Positions 19,777-28,048 of a DNA stretch of 64,000 bases are shown here, piece after piece. The stretch is from Bisbaumannia sp015645095. GTDB lineage: Bacteria; Pseudomonadota; Gammaproteobacteria; Pseudomonadales; Halomonadaceae. Every line of letters starts with the position of its first letter. The stretch's first letter is position 1. The notes beneath the pieces were generated by a model, which saw nothing but the letters and a program-made list of their open reading frames with translations, made no database searches and was not told where the DNA came from. The translations under genes were made by a program, and so were the position numbers. Location: positions 310,001 to 374,000 of the forward strand of contig CP141893.1 in assembly GCA_036871055.1 (NCBI GenBank), read 5' to 3'.

Positions 19777-20829
19777 CTAGCAGAGTGTCTCCAGGGCCTC
19801 GATCAGGTGATTCATCTCGTCTTCGGTGCCGATGGAGATACGCAGGAAGTCACGCAGCGCCTCGGTATTGAAGTGACGCACCAGTATGCCCCGCTCGCGC
19901 AGCCCGACGAATAGCTGGGCGGCATCCTGTTCCGGGTGCCGGGTCAGCAGGAAGTTGGTCTGGGAGGGCAGTACCTCGAAGCCCAGCCTTTCCAGGCGCT
20001 GGCGGGTGCGCTCCCGGGTGGTGATTACCTTCTCGCGACAGGCCTCGAAGTGCGCCTTGTCCTCCAGGGCGGCGATGCCCGCGGCGCTGGCCAGCATATC
20101 GATGGGGTAGGAGTTGAAGGAGTTCTTGACCCGCTCCAGTCCCTCGATCAGTTCCCGGGAGCCGATGGCGTAGCCCAGGCGCAGGCCGGCCAGGCTACGG
20201 GACTTGGAGAAGGTGCCGGTGACCAGCAGGTTGGGGTAGTCATCCACCAGGGGCACGGCGCTCTCGCCGCCGAAATCCACATAGGCCTCGTCCACCAGCA
20301 CCACGCAGTCGGTGACGCGCTCGAGCAGCCCGGCGATGGCCTCGCGGGAGTGGCCGTGGCCGGTGGGGGCATTGGGGTTGGCGAAGGCGATGCCGCCGCT
20401 ATCGGCGGGCAGGGCCTCCAGGGGGACTCGCCAGGCGTCATCCAGGGCCAGGGTGCGATAGTCGATGCCGTAGAGACGGCAGTAGACCGGATAGAAGCTG
20501 TAGGTGATGGCCGGCAGGCCCAGGGGGCGTGGCTGGCAGAAGAAGGCCTGGAAGGCCAGGGCCAGCACCTCGTCGGAGCCATTGCCGACGAAGACCTGAG
20601 CGGCCTCGACGCCGTGCTCCCGGGCCAGGGCCTCGCGCAGTGCGCTAGAGTCGGGATCGGGGTAGAGGCGCAGATGGTTGGTGGGGAAGTCGCGCAGCAC
20701 CTCGCCGACGCCCGGTGCCGGGGGGTAGGGGTTCTCGTTGGTGTTCAGCTTGATCAGCTGTTCACGGGGCTGCTCGCCGGGAACATAGGGCGTCAGCTCC
20801 CGCACCGCGGGGCTCCATAGCTTGCTCAT
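19777..20829 (-). CDS. hisC: Histidinol-phosphate aminotransferase
   Basis: A 350-residue class I/II PLP aminotransferase converting imidazole-acetol phosphate to histidinol phosphate. LNTNENPYPP near residue 28 and FVGNGSDEVL are HisC landmarks. Lys209 in TGTFSKSRSLAGLRLGYA is the PLP lysine, and LRISIGTEDEMNHLIEAL closes the protein. ATG 20829 (MSKLWSP) is chosen; an ATG four codons upstream at 20841 is also possible. It stands alone, away from hisBHAF at 29-32 kb. Confidence 0.93.
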   Translation of the reverse strand: MSKLWSPAVRELTPYVPGEQPREQLIKLNTNENPYPPAPGVGEVLRDFPTNHLRLYPDPDSSALREALAREHGVEAAQVFVGNGSDEVLALAFQAFFCQPRPLGLPAITYSFYPVYCRLYGIDYRTLALDDAWRVPLEALPADSGGIAFANPNAPTGHGHSREAIAGLLERVTDCVVLVDEAYVDFGGESAVPLVDDYPNLLVTGTFSKSRSLAGLRLGYAIGSRELIEGLERVKNSFNSYPIDMLASAAGIAALEDKAHFEACREKVITTRERTRQRLERLGFEVLPSQTNFLLTRHPEQDAAQLFVGLRERGILVRHFNTEALRDFLRISIGTEDEMNHLIEALETLC

Positions 20830-20937
20830 GGTCTCTCGCATCGACTGGATAATAGAGTCCCGTCATGTTGACCCCGGCGCTTCCCCGGCGCAAGCCACCG
20901 ACGTGTTAATCTGGCGCGGCTGATACAGGAGCCTGGA

Positions 20938-21828
20938 ATGATCGCCAAGATTCTCGCCACCCTGCTGCCGGTCTTCCTGATCGCCGGCTGCGGGGCCCTC
21001 TATGGCCGTTTTCGCACCCCGGACATCCGTGGCCTCAATACCCTCAACATGGAGCTCTTCGTGCCCTTGCTGGTGTTCGCCGTGCTGGCGGATGGCCAGG
21101 CGCCCCTGGAGGAGTATGCGGGGCTCGCCCTGGCGGCGGTGGTGGTGGTGCTCGGCTCGGGGCTGCTGCTGTGGCCGGTGGCGCGCTGGTTGAAGATGGA
21201 CACCAAGACCTTTCTGCCGCCGATGATGTTCAATAACGCCGGCAACATGGGGGTGCCGCTGATGGTACTGGCCTTCGGCGAGGCGGCGCTGCCGGCGGCG
21301 GTAGTGGTCTTTATCATCGAGATGCTGCTGCACTTCTCGGTAGGGCTCTATCTGCTCAATCCCGGCACGCCGCTATGGCGATTGCTGCGCCTGCCCATCG
21401 TCGGGGCCAGCCTCGCCGGACTGGCGGTCAACCTGAGTGGCATGATGCTACCGGAGTGGCTCCTGGAGGCCATGCACCTGCTGGGGGGCGTGTGCATCCC
21501 GCTGATGCTCTTCGCCCTGGGCGTGCGGATGCTGGATATCGATCTGCGTGACTGGCGTACCGGCCTGCTGGGGGCCCTGCTCTGTCCGTTGAGCGGCCTG
21601 GTACTGGCGGCACCGATGGTCTGGTGGTTGGGCCTGACGGGGCTCCAGGCCGCGGTGCTCTGGGTCTTCGCTGCCCTGCCGCCGGCGGTGCTCAACTACC
21701 TGGTGGCGGAGCAGTATCGCCAGGAGCCGCAGCGGGTGGCCTCCCTGGTGCTGGTGGGCAACCTGGGCAGCCTGGTGGTCATGCCCCTGGTGCTGGCGGC
21801 GGTCTTTGCCTATGTCGTGCCCGGCTAG
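20938..21828 (+). CDS. AEC (auxin efflux carrier) family transporter
   Basis: A 296-residue membrane protein with about ten hydrophobic helices in two inverted halves. MMFNNAGNMGVPLMVLAFGE in the middle is the discontinuous-helix signature of the AEC family. Bacterial members export or exchange small carboxylates or amino acids; no substrate can be read here. An AGGAG site precedes the ATG. Its stop overlaps the end of the convergent MarR gene by four bases. The MarR protein is a possible regulator by position only. Confidence 0.85.
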   Translation: MIAKILATLLPVFLIAGCGALYGRFRTPDIRGLNTLNMELFVPLLVFAVLADGQAPLEEYAGLALAAVVVVLGSGLLLWPVARWLKMDTKTFLPPMMFNNAGNMGVPLMVLAFGEAALPAAVVVFIIEMLLHFSVGLYLLNPGTPLWRLLRLPIVGASLAGLAVNLSGMMLPEWLLEAMHLLGGVCIPLMLFALGVRMLDIDLRDWRTGLLGALLCPLSGLVLAAPMVWWLGLTGLQAAVLWVFAALPPAVLNYLVAEQYRQEPQRVASLVLVGNLGSLVVMPLVLAAVFAYVVPG

Positions 21829-22328
21829 TCGCCGCGCTCCTCCAGGCGCGTCAGCTGGCGGTCGAGCTTGCCCATCAGGTGCAGCAGGTCGCGGTATTCG
21901 CCGGTGGAGAGGGTACTGACCAGTTCCGCCTCCCAGTCATGGGCCAGGGGGATCAGCTCGTCCAGCAGTGCCTGGCCCTCGGCGGTCAGGTGCAGGAAGT
22001 GCACTCGCTGGTCTTCGGCCGAAGGGGTGCGGTGGATCAGGCCGCGGTTCTCCAGCGCCTGGATGGCCCGGGAGATCCGTGCCTTGTCCATGCCGGTGTA
22101 CTGGCCCACCTTCTTGGCCGTCAGGGTGTCGCAGTGGCTGAGCCAGGCCAGGATCCGCCACTCGGCCACCTTGATGCCGAATCGCTCTTCATAAATGCGT
22201 GCCAGGGCCTGGCTGATGCGGTCGGCCAGGCTATTGAGGCGGTAGGGCAGGAACTGGTTGAGATCGAGCTCGGTCTTGGCGGGGGCCGGATCATGCACAG
22301 AGGGGTGCGGGTCGTGATCGGTGGTCAT
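21825..22328 (-). CDS. MarR-family transcriptional regulator
   Basis: A 167-residue protein with the MarR winged helix. AEWRILAWLSHCDTLTAKKVGQYTG and MDKARISRAIQALENRGLI form the DNA-binding part, and the wing is TPSAEDQRVHFLHLTAEG. It has a disordered N-terminus rich in His, Asp and Pro. MarR proteins are dimeric repressors that sense phenolics or oxidants. Its targets are unknown; the AEC carrier (convergent) and the NlpE-like lipoprotein (divergent) are the neighbours. Confidence 0.88.
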   Translation of the reverse strand: MTTDHDPHPSVHDPAPAKTELDLNQFLPYRLNSLADRISQALARIYEERFGIKVAEWRILAWLSHCDTLTAKKVGQYTGMDKARISRAIQALENRGLIHRTPSAEDQRVHFLHLTAEGQALLDELIPLAHDWEAELVSTLSTGEYRDLLHLMGKLDRQLTRLEERGD

Positions 22329-22512
22329 GGAGTCTCTCGGTCGCCGCCCTGGTGGGGGAAGAATGCGTGATTATCCTACCCCAGCGTCGCGTCAGACTCT
22401 ATATGGCCACTGGCGAGTGGCCGTCCCGGGCTGTCGATGTCGCGCCGATACCGTTATGCTTGGGGAATCACCCTTGTTTCACCACGATTTTTTACCCGTG
22501 AGGAGGATGCTC

Positions 22513-22962
22513 ATGCGAACCCCGATGATGCTGGCCGGTGCGGCGCTTGCCCTCACCCTGGCTGGCTGTGCCGCCGGACCGATGGAACCGCAGAACGGCG
22601 TTGGCCTCGCCGAGGGCGAAACCGCCTACCAGGGCTCATTGCCATGCCGCAACTGCGCCGGCATCGACCTGGATGTGCGACTCCAGGGGGAGGAGCGTTC
22701 CAGCATGGAAGCACGCACCTTCACGCTCCAGGCCAGTTACCGTGAGCACCCCCAGAATCCGCCGGATGAAAACTATGCCGGTAACTGGGAAGTGCTCAGT
22801 GGTACCGCTACCGATCCAGATGCCACCGTCTATGAGCTGACGCCGGATGGTGAGGGGCAGATCTACTATTTCCTCAAGCTCGACGAGCAGACCCTGGAGC
22901 TGATCGATCCCCAGCGTCGCCGTTTCCAGAACAGCGACATGCTGCGCCTGCGCCGTCTCTAA
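22513..22962 (+). CDS. NlpE-like copper resistance/stress lipoprotein (N-terminal domain)
   Basis: A 149-residue lipoprotein with signal peptide and lipobox LAGC (Cys19). The mature part carries YQGSLPCRNCAGIDLDVRL, the CxxC signature of the NlpE N-terminal domain, and continues as a short beta barrel. E. coli NlpE signals surface adhesion and redox stress to the Cpx system through such cysteines; the C-terminal OB-fold domain of E. coli NlpE is absent here. The ATG at 22513 lies seven bases after AGGAGG. A hairpin terminator follows. Confidence 0.8.
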   Translation: MRTPMMLAGAALALTLAGCAAGPMEPQNGVGLAEGETAYQGSLPCRNCAGIDLDVRLQGEERSSMEARTFTLQASYREHPQNPPDENYAGNWEVLSGTATDPDATVYELTPDGEGQIYYFLKLDEQTLELIDPQRRRFQNSDMLRLRRL

Positions 22963-22984
22963 GAGGGGCCGGTGTCTGAAGAGT

Positions 22985-23010
22985 GCGGGGCGGCCTGAGG
23001 GCCGCCCCGC
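22985..23010 (+). terminator. Terminator after the NlpE-like gene
   Basis: Stem GCGGGGCGGCC with GGCCGCCCCGC and a four-base loop, 23 bases past the stop codon. Confidence 0.7.
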
Positions 23011-23051
23011 GTCGTTGCATTCCCGGGGAGTCGAGAAGAGAGAAAGGCGAA

Positions 23052-23279
23052 ATGTCCAAGGCGGCAAGGTAAAGGGTGCCTTCGTGTGCATCGAGTGTAG
23101 TGACGAATACAGCCAGTGGCGGGGGCAGTGCCGCGAATAGTGGGGAGGCAAGATGGCCAAGGCGTCAAGGTAAAGGGTGCCTTCGTGTGCATCGAGTGAA
23201 GGGTGCCTTCGTGTGTATCGAGTGTAGTGATGAATATAGCCAGTGGCGGGGGCAGTGCCGCGAATAGTGGGGAGGCAAG
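23052..23279 (+). repeat. Tandem decayed copies of the radA 5' end
   Basis: Two head-to-tail units precede radA: 23052-23152 (101 bp) and 23153-23279 (127 bp). The second is longer only because its 26-bp segment at 23173-23198 is repeated at 23199-23224. Each unit runs from an ATG like that of radA, through a copy of its zinc-finger codons, to the radA ribosome-binding site GGGGAGGCAAG. The ATGs open only six-codon frames (MSKAAR, MAKASR) because of a short insertion. In another frame both units read KGAFVCIECSDEYSQW then RGQCRE and stop; compare AFVCTECGAEYSKWQGQC in RadA. No full protein can be made from them. Confidence 0.9.
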
Positions 23280-24656
23280 ATGGCCAAGGCGAAGAGTGCC
23301 TTCGTGTGCACCGAGTGCGGTGCCGAGTACAGCAAGTGGCAGGGTCAGTGCGGCAGCTGCCGCGAGTGGAATACCCTGAGTGAGGTGCGCCTGGCGCCGG
23401 CGCGCCCCGGTGCCCCGGCGGCGGCGACCACCGGACGCAGCGGCTATGCGGGGGTGACCTCCCGGGAGGTGGTGGATCTCTCGGCGGTGGACCTCTCCGA
23501 GGTGCCGCGCCTCTCTTCCACCTTCGATGAGTTCGACCGGGTCCTGGGGGGCGGCCTGGTGCCGGGCTCCGCGGTGCTGCTGGGCGGGCACCCCGGCGCC
23601 GGCAAGTCGACCCTGCTGCTGCAGACCGCCTGCAAGCTGGCCCAGGGGCGTCGGGTGCTCTATGTCACCGGCGAGGAGTCGCTCTCCCAGGTAGCAATGC
23701 GCGCCCATCGCCTGCAGCTGCCCACCCAGGGGCTCAAGATGCTGGCCGAGACCAGCGTCGAGACCATCCTCGCGGTGGCCGAGCGGGAGCGCCCCGAGAT
23801 CCTGGTGATCGACTCCATCCAGACCATGCATCTGGAGGATATCTCCTCGGCCCCGGGGGGCGTGGCCCAGGTGCGCGAGTCCGCCGCGGCCCTGACCCGC
23901 TTCGCCAAGGGCTCCAATACCGTGCTGCTGCTGGTGGGCCATGTCACCAAGGATGGTTCCCTGGCCGGCCCCAAGGTGCTGGAGCACATGATCGATGCCT
24001 CCCTGCTGCTGGAAGGCGGCGCCGACTCACGCTTTCGCACCCTGCGCGGGCAGAAGAACCGCTTCGGCGCGGTCAATGAGCTCGGCGTCTTCGCCATGCT
24101 CGAGCACGGCCTCAAGGAGGTGAAGAACCCCAGCGCCATCTTCCTCTCCCGGGGCGAGGAGCAGAGCCCCGGCAGCCTGGTGATGGTGGTCTGGGAGGGC
24201 ACCCGGCCGATCCTCGTCGAGGTCCAGGCGCTGCTCGACGACTCGCCCCTGGGCAATCCGCGACGCGTCGCCGTGGGCCTGGATGCCAACCGCCTGGCCA
24301 TGCTGCTGGCGGTGCTGCATCGCCATGGCGGCCTCTTCACCGGCGACCAGGACGTCTTCCTCAACGTGGTGGGCGGCGTCAAGGTACTGGAGACCAGCGC
24401 CGACCTGGCGGTGCTGCTGGCGGTGGTCTCCAGCCTCCAGGGGCGGGCCCTGGCCAAGGAACTGGTGGTCTTTGGTGAGGTGGGCCTCTCCGGCGAGATC
24501 CGCCCGGTGCCCAGCGGCCAGGAGCGCATCGTCGAGGCGGCCAAGCACGGCTTTACCCGGGCCATCGTGCCCCGCGGCAATGCCCCCAAGCAGGCCCCGC
24601 CGGGGATGGAAGTGGTCGCCGTGGATAAGCTGAGCGAGGCCCTGGAGGCGTTATAG
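23280..24656 (+). CDS. radA: DNA repair protein RadA (Sms)
   Basis: A 458-residue RecA-like helicase that drives branch migration and processing of recombination intermediates. The N-terminal zinc finger has Cys10, Cys13, Cys24 and Cys27. The RecA-type ATPase carries Walker A GGHPGAGKS at 102-110 and the RadA-specific KNRFG motif near residue 258. The C-terminal Lon-protease-like domain is complete through DKLSEALEAL. The start ATG 23280 follows GGGGAGGCAAG. The gene is intact although its upstream region carries broken copies of its start. Confidence 0.96.
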   Translation: MAKAKSAFVCTECGAEYSKWQGQCGSCREWNTLSEVRLAPARPGAPAAATTGRSGYAGVTSREVVDLSAVDLSEVPRLSSTFDEFDRVLGGGLVPGSAVLLGGHPGAGKSTLLLQTACKLAQGRRVLYVTGEESLSQVAMRAHRLQLPTQGLKMLAETSVETILAVAERERPEILVIDSIQTMHLEDISSAPGGVAQVRESAAALTRFAKGSNTVLLLVGHVTKDGSLAGPKVLEHMIDASLLLEGGADSRFRTLRGQKNRFGAVNELGVFAMLEHGLKEVKNPSAIFLSRGEEQSPGSLVMVVWEGTRPILVEVQALLDDSPLGNPRRVAVGLDANRLAMLLAVLHRHGGLFTGDQDVFLNVVGGVKVLETSADLAVLLAVVSSLQGRALAKELVVFGEVGLSGEIRPVPSGQERIVEAAKHGFTRAIVPRGNAPKQAPPGMEVVAVDKLSEALEAL

Positions 24657-24664
24657 CTTCTTTC

Positions 24665-24830
24665 AGGAATGCTAGGGGGAGCTGGGGGCAGGGTGGAGCG
24701 GGGTTTTTTGACCAAGGATGGCAAAAGTAGCGCCCAGGGAGGGGTTCACAGCGCCCCGCGATGGCCTGTCCCCAGGGTAGCCCCGGGCCTCCGAGGAGAA
24801 AGCATGCTAGTTGCGATAGCCCTGATAGTG
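24665..24830. repeat. Dispersed intergenic repeat, copy A
   Basis: This stretch between radA and selD matches the reverse complement of 41825-42076 in long blocks, for example GGCAAAAGTAGCGCCCAGGG, CAGCGCCCCGCGA and CAGGGTAGCCCCGGGCCTC. Copy A lacks about 75 bases present in copy B. A GGTTTTTT run lies near 24702. No reading frame is conserved between copies. It looks like a non-coding mobile or REP-type family, which I cannot name. Confidence 0.85.
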
Positions 24831-24898
24831 CCCCGGCGCCGCTATAACTGCCCCCGGCGAGCCGCTAGAATTGACCCAAAGCCTGCTAGGAGAACGAG

Positions 24899-25936
24899 AT
24901 GAGTGCCATCCGCCTGACCCAGTACAGCCACGGCGCCGGCTGCGGCTGCAAGATCGCCCCCAACGTCCTCGATGGCATTCTCGCCAAGGCCGGCCCCGGG
25001 GCCAGCCATGCCCGGCTGATCGTCGGCAACGAGGGGCGCGAGGACGCCGCCGTCTACGACCTGGGGGATGGCCGCGGGATGATCGCCACCACCGACTTCT
25101 TCATGCCCATCGTCGATGATCCCTTCGATTTCGGACGCATCGCCGCCACCAACGCCATCAGCGACGTCTATGCCATGGGCGGCACTCCGGTGATGGCCCT
25201 CGGCATCCTCGGCTGGCCCCTGGACAAGCTGGGGCCGGAGATCGCCGGCGATGTGGTGGCCGGGGCCCAGGCGGTATGTCGCGAACTGGGCCTGGCGCTG
25301 GCCGGCGGCCACTCCATCGATGCCCCGGAGCCGATCTTCGGCCTGGCGGTCAACGGCCTGGTCGATCTTGCGCACCTCAAGCTCAACAAGGGCGCCCAGG
25401 TGGGTGACCTGCTCTATCTGACCAAGCCGTTGGGGGTGGGCATGCTGACCACCGCCGAGAAGAAAGGGTTGCTGGCGGCGGGTCACCAGGGGCTGGCCCG
25501 CCAGACCATGCTCCAGGCCAATGCCATCGGCGCCGAGCTGGCCCGGGTCAAGGGGGTGCATGCCATGACCGATGTCACCGGCTTTGGCCTGGCCGGCCAC
25601 CTGGTGGAGGTGTGCCAGGCCAGTGGCGTCGCCGCGCGCCTCGATTTCAAGAAGCTGCCGCGGCTGGCCGAGGCCGAGGGATACCGTCGCCAGGGCGCCG
25701 TGCCCGGCGGTACCGGGCGCAATCGCCAGGCCCTGGGGGCCAGCCTGCCGGAGATGGACGAGGCCCACTGGCAGTGGCTCTGTGATCCCCAGACCTCCGG
25801 TGGCCTGCTGCTCTCCGTCCACCCCTCCTGGGCCGACGACGTGGAGCGGATCGGTCGCGCCCACGAGCTGAGCCTGACCCCCTTCGGCGAGGTGATCGCG
25901 GCCCGGGGCGAGGCACGCATCGAGGTACGAGGGTGA
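24899..25936 (+). CDS. selD: Selenide, water dikinase (selenophosphate synthase)
   Basis: A 345-residue SelD that makes selenophosphate from selenide and ATP. HGAGCGCK at 11-18 holds the active-site residues; Cys15 and Lys18 align with E. coli Cys17 and Lys20, so this is the cysteine rather than selenocysteine form. TDFFMPIVDDPFDFGRIAA and LCDPQTSGGLLL are near-identical to E. coli. The stop overlaps the mnmH start by four bases (GTGA). With mnmH as partner and no selA, selB or selC in view, the selenophosphate is at least used for tRNA modification. Confidence 0.96.
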   Translation: MSAIRLTQYSHGAGCGCKIAPNVLDGILAKAGPGASHARLIVGNEGREDAAVYDLGDGRGMIATTDFFMPIVDDPFDFGRIAATNAISDVYAMGGTPVMALGILGWPLDKLGPEIAGDVVAGAQAVCRELGLALAGGHSIDAPEPIFGLAVNGLVDLAHLKLNKGAQVGDLLYLTKPLGVGMLTTAEKKGLLAAGHQGLARQTMLQANAIGAELARVKGVHAMTDVTGFGLAGHLVEVCQASGVAARLDFKKLPRLAEAEGYRRQGAVPGGTGRNRQALGASLPEMDEAHWQWLCDPQTSGGLLLSVHPSWADDVERIGRAHELSLTPFGEVIAARGEARIEVRG

Positions 25937-27027
25937 GTCTGCCGCTGATCGAGCCGAGCCTCGAGCTGCTGCGCCAGGGGCGGGTATTGATCGATGTGCG
26001 TGCCCCGGTGGAGTTCGCCCAGGGCGCCCTGCCCGGCGCTGTCAACCTGCCGCTGATGGATGACGAGGAGCGTCATCGGGTCGGCATCGAATACAAGCAG
26101 CGCGGCCAGGAGGCGGCCATCGTCCTCGGCCAGCGGCTGGTCTCCGGCGGCATCAAGGCGGCGCGGGTCGAGGCCTGGACGGCCCTGCTGGCGGCGCACC
26201 CGGATGCCATCGTCTACTGCTTCCGGGGCGGGCTGCGCTCGCAGATCGCCCAGCAGTGGCTGCTGGAGGCGGGCCTCGAGCGGCCGCGCATTCGCGGCGG
26301 CTGGAAGGCGATGCGCCAGGCCCTCTGCGCGCGCATCGAGGCCGCCGCCGAGCGCCCCCTGCTGGTGGTGGGCGGGCTCACCGGCTGTGCCAAGACCACC
26401 CTGATCCAGGCCCTGGACAATGGCCTGGACCTCGAGGCCTGTGCCCGTCACAAGGGCTCGGCCTTCGGTCGCCATCCGCTGCCGGCGCCCTCCCAGATCG
26501 ACTTCGAGCACGCCATGGGGCTGCGCCTGCTGGAGATCGACGGCGGCAGCGTGGTGGAGGACGAGTCACGGCATATCGGCGCCGCCAATATTCCCCTGAG
26601 CTTCTGGCGCGCCATGGAGCGGGCGCCGCGGCTGCGAGTGGAAATGCCCCTGGACTGGCGCCTCGAGCAGATCCGCAAGGACTATATCGACGACCTCTGG
26701 ACGCTCTATCGCGCCCAGTACGGCGACTGGCTGGGCTGGGCGCTGATGCGGAAGCAATTGGCCACCGCCCTGGGGCGGCTCAGGAAGCGCCTGGGCCATG
26801 CCCGGCTGGCGCGCCTGCAGCGCCTCCAGGCCTTGGCCTTCCGCGAACACGAGCGCGGCGATGCCCGGGCCCACGAGGCCTGGCTGGCGCCGCTGCTCAC
26901 CGAATACTACGACCCCCTCTATCGCCACCAGCTCGACAAGCAGGACAAGACCTTCCTGCATGTGGGCGACTGGGAGAGCTGCCTGGCGGCGGCCCGGGAG
27001 TGGGGCCGAGAGAACGTTAGCGGCTAA
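25933..27027 (+). CDS. mnmH: tRNA 2-selenouridine synthase
   Basis: A 364-residue SelU/YbbB enzyme that replaces sulfur by selenium in the wobble 2-thiouridine of tRNA-Lys, Glu and Gln, by way of a geranylated intermediate. The N-terminal rhodanese domain has catalytic Cys96 in VYCFRGGLRSQ. The second half is a P-loop domain with GGLTGCAKT at 147-155. GTG 25933 is used as start and overlaps the selD stop, so the genes are coupled. The 3' end overlaps the convergent amidotransferase gene by 11 bases. Confidence 0.94.
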   Translation: MSLPLIEPSLELLRQGRVLIDVRAPVEFAQGALPGAVNLPLMDDEERHRVGIEYKQRGQEAAIVLGQRLVSGGIKAARVEAWTALLAAHPDAIVYCFRGGLRSQIAQQWLLEAGLERPRIRGGWKAMRQALCARIEAAAERPLLVVGGLTGCAKTTLIQALDNGLDLEACARHKGSAFGRHPLPAPSQIDFEHAMGLRLLEIDGGSVVEDESRHIGAANIPLSFWRAMERAPRLRVEMPLDWRLEQIRKDYIDDLWTLYRAQYGDWLGWALMRKQLATALGRLRKRLGHARLARLQRLQALAFREHERGDARAHEAWLAPLLTEYYDPLYRHQLDKQDKTFLHVGDWESCLAAAREWGRENVSG

Positions 27028-27691
27028 GCCACTGCGCCAGCAGCCGATCCAGCAGCGCCGCCTGGCGGTCGAAGCGCCTGGGCTCGGCGAGAATCGCCTC
27101 CGCTGTCTGGAGGTGGGTCGTCGGGCTCGAAGAGGCGGCGAAGGCCGTCGGGCTCAGGGCCAGCATGGCGGCGGCGCTCTGGGCGGTGCTCTCCAGGTGG
27201 CACTGCAGGCCGACCACCCGACCGCCATCCCAGGCGAAGCCCTGAAGCGGTCCGGCCGGGGTGGCGCCCAGGGGCAGGGCCTCCTCCGGCAGCCCGAAGA
27301 TACGGCTCTGCCAGAGGAAGGCCTCGAAGCGCTCCGGCAGGTCGAAGGGGCTTTCCGGGGCCAGCGTCAGGGGGTGCCAGCCCACCTCCGGGTAGGTGCC
27401 CCGGGAGACGGTGGCACCCAGGGCCCGGGCGATCAGCCGCGCGCCCAGGCCGATGCCCAGCAGCGGCTTGCCGCCCTTCAGGGCGCGCTCGACCAGCTTG
27501 CGCTCCCGGGCCAGTTCCGGGGCATCCTCCGACTGGGGGCCGTCGAGCAGGACCAGGGCGTCACAGTCCGCCAGCCGTGGCAGGGCCTCGTCCAGGTGGC
27601 AGACGTTGTGGCTATGGCCCATGCCGTTCAGCCAGTCCTTGAGGCGCGCCGGCCCCAGGCTGGCATGGTGTTGCAGGAAGTAGATATGCAT
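27017..27691 (-). CDS. Class I glutamine amidotransferase-like protein lacking the nucleophile
   Basis: A 224-residue protein with the class I amidotransferase fold: an oxyanion-region segment (DGPQSED), the nucleophile elbow, and C-terminal LQCHLEST with the His and Glu positions. At the elbow the normal G-x-C-x-G reads LLGIGLGARLIARALG, so Gly81 (codon GGC) replaces cysteine; a TGC codon would differ by one base. Free-standing relatives act like GMP-synthase glutaminase domains or as gamma-glutamyl hydrolases. Without the cysteine this protein should not hydrolyse glutamine. It diverges from the alkyltransferase-like gene, with only 11 bases between starts. Confidence 0.8.
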   Translation of the reverse strand: MHIYFLQHHASLGPARLKDWLNGMGHSHNVCHLDEALPRLADCDALVLLDGPQSEDAPELARERKLVERALKGGKPLLGIGLGARLIARALGATVSRGTYPEVGWHPLTLAPESPFDLPERFEAFLWQSRIFGLPEEALPLGATPAGPLQGFAWDGGRVVGLQCHLESTAQSAAAMLALSPTAFAASSSPTTHLQTAEAILAEPRRFDRQAALLDRLLAQWLSR

Positions 27692-27702
27692 AGGAGTCCA
27701 GG

Positions 27703-28020
27703 GTGACGAAAATGCGGCCGCCGCACCAGGGGGCGAGTCGCCGGGAGGCGATCTATACCATAGTGGCGGCGATTCCGCCCGGGCGGGTGACCAGCTATGG
27801 GCGCATCGCCACCCTGGCGGAGGGGTTGACCCCGCGCCTGGTGGCGCGGGCCCTGGGCGAGCTGCCCGCCGGTCACGGCCTGCCCTGGCAGCGGGTGATC
27901 CGCAGCGACCGACGCCTCGCCGCGCACCCCGGGGCGGCTTGCCAGCGGGCCCTGCTGGAGGGCGAGGGCATCGACTTCGACGATCGGGGCCGAGTCCCCG
28001 AGCGCTTCTTCTGGCCCTGA
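27703..28020 (+). CDS. Alkyltransferase-like protein (ATL, MGMT family)
   Basis: A 105-residue protein with the MGMT DNA-binding fold. IPPGRVTSYGRIATLA and VARALGELP are family features. The active-site motif PCHRV of the methyltransferase is PWQRV here, with Trp for Cys, the mark of ATL proteins. ATLs bind O6-alkylguanine without repairing it and hand the lesion to nucleotide excision repair. GTG 27703 follows AGGAG; an ATG three codons later is an alternative. Confidence 0.88.
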   Translation: MTKMRPPHQGASRREAIYTIVAAIPPGRVTSYGRIATLAEGLTPRLVARALGELPAGHGLPWQRVIRSDRRLAAHPGAACQRALLEGEGIDFDDRGRVPERFFWP

Positions 28021-28048
28021 GGGGCGATTGACCGAATAAGGATGGTGT

